Below, piece after piece: positions 5,282 to 5,820 of a DNA stretch of 5,820 bases. Location: assembly GCA_021781255.1 (NCBI GenBank), contig JAJXXG010000661.1:1-5820 (forward strand), given 5' to 3'. This DNA is from Acidobacteriota bacterium (GTDB taxonomy: Bacteria > Acidobacteriota > Terriglobia > Terriglobales > Acidobacteriaceae). The notes beneath the pieces are model-generated. The model saw only the letters and a list, made by a program, of their open reading frames with translations. It did no database searches and was not told the DNA's origin. A program made the position numbers and the translations under genes. Within the stretch, counting starts at the first letter, position 1. Every line of letters starts with the position of its first letter.

Positions 5282-5820
5282 TTAATTCCTAATCTCCGCG
5301 AGGAGTGTCTCGATTTCGTGCTTTTCTGCTGCGCTGATCGGAAGGAGTGGCAGGCGCGCTCGGCCGCCATAGTATCCGTTGAAGTCGCAGGCGTACTTGA
5401 CGCCGCTGACGCCCAGTTCCACAACGATCCGCTGGTTGGCTTTCTGGATTCGCTCCTGCTTCTCTTGCGCCAGTTTCAAATCATGGTCCTTCCAGGCGAA
5501 GTAAATCTCCTGGCAGGCCTGAGGAGCGCAGGCGGCAAACCCGAGGATGGCGCCGGCCGCGCCTGCCTGAAGCGACGCGAGCACACTAGATGAAGAGCCG
5601 GTGAGAACCTGGAAGCCGACTTCCTTTGTGCGGGTTTTGGGCGGCGCCACCGGTGGTGCGGATGCTACGGCGACTCCGCCGGCCAGATCTCCGGCGGCAA
5701 CGAAATTGGCCGGTTCGCTCTCGGATGCAGATGGACGGAGCATGCGTCGCGTGGCTGCCTCAAAGACCGGCGTCACGGTGACCGTGCGGCGAGGAGTCGC
5801 CTGCGTTGCGGCGACCAGCG
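5282..5820 (-). CDS. DapA-family aldolase/dihydrodipicolinate synthase, C-terminal part (5' end outside window)
   Basis: The last 178 codons are present, with an open frame to the window edge and stop TAA at 5284-5282. The C-terminal half of the TIM barrel is recognisable: FQVLTGSSSSVLASLQAGAAGAILGFA-type sequence around 5614-5530 (family pattern V-L-x-G-x ... L-x-x-G-A-x-G-x-I), then GVKYACDF, NGYYGG and RLPLLPI near the end, matching the closing G-x-x-G-G-x-x-R-x-P-L-x-P of DHDPS, KDG aldolase and N-acetylneuraminate lyase relatives. The Schiff-base lysine lies outside the window, so the exact reaction cannot be assigned. An Ala/Pro-rich stretch of about 35-40 residues (about 5627-5737) precedes the recognisable barrel strand and is not part of canonical DapA. 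A GTG at 5776 is internal, not a credible start. The gene converges on the miaB operon. Confidence 0.82.
   Translation of the reverse strand, partial: LVAATQATPRRTVTVTPVFEAATRRMLRPSASESEPANFVAAGDLAGGVAVASAPPVAPPKTRTKEVGFQVLTGSSSSVLASLQAGAAGAILGFAACAPQACQEIYFAWKDHDLKLAQEKQERIQKANQRIVVELGVSGVKYACDFNGYYGGRARLPLLPISAAEKHEIETLLAEIRN

Noticed and set aside
5774..5776. GTG 5776 (- strand) as the true start of the DapA-family gene
   Set aside because: The frame stays open to the window edge with family-like sequence, and a start here would remove most of the barrel including the catalytic lysine.
1..5820. tRNA, rRNA, CRISPR, insertion sequence, attachment site or sigma-54 (-24/-12) promoter
   Set aside because: Read by eye on both strands: no cloverleaf, no regularly spaced repeats, no transposase motifs, and no GG-N10-GC element with acceptable flanks in the non-coding gaps.

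Overview
The window looks like a chromosomal segment of a moderately GC-rich Gram-negative bacterium, most likely an acidobacterium (Acidobacteriaceae/Terriglobales type). That assignment is an inference from remembered gene order (miaB followed by a DUF151 bifunctional nuclease, next to a DapA-family gene with an Ala/Pro-rich segment) and from protein style. No search was possible. The window carries eight genes, two of them cut by the window edges. I see no RNA gene, insertion sequence, CRISPR array or phage gene.

Left block (1-1530, + strand). The C-terminal DNA-binding end of an OmpR/PhoB-type response regulator is followed, 40 nt after its stop, by a bacterial enhancer-binding protein (sigma-54 activator). 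The activator keeps every AAA+ motif, including GAFTGA. It has a degenerate N-terminal receiver domain and ends right after the AAA+ module, with no Fis-type helix-turn-helix. The two probably form one regulatory transcription unit.

Middle block (1568-3162). Genes alternate in direction. A PaaI-type hotdog thioesterase (- strand) converges on the sigma-54 activator and diverges from a small monoheme cytochrome c lipoprotein (+ strand). The cytochrome gene in turn converges on a class I SAM-dependent methyltransferase (- strand). These look like independent single-gene units. A strong hairpin covers the cytochrome/methyltransferase junction. The cytochrome gene has no Shine-Dalgarno sequence and has a -10-like hexamer at the distance expected for a leaderless mRNA.

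Right block (3285-5820). miaB (tRNA ms2i6A methylthiotransferase) starts divergently from the methyltransferase and lies 16 nt upstream of a DUF151 bifunctional nuclease gene, almost certainly one operon. A 172-nt convergent intergenic region with several small inverted and direct repeats, including a perfect 8-bp hairpin, separates this operon from the 3' part of a DapA-family (dihydrodipicolinate synthase/aldolase) gene on the - strand, which runs off the right edge.

Most of the window is ordinary housekeeping and accessory metabolism. The best candidate for something unusual is the sigma-54 activator without a DNA-binding domain. No clearly new multi-gene system is visible.
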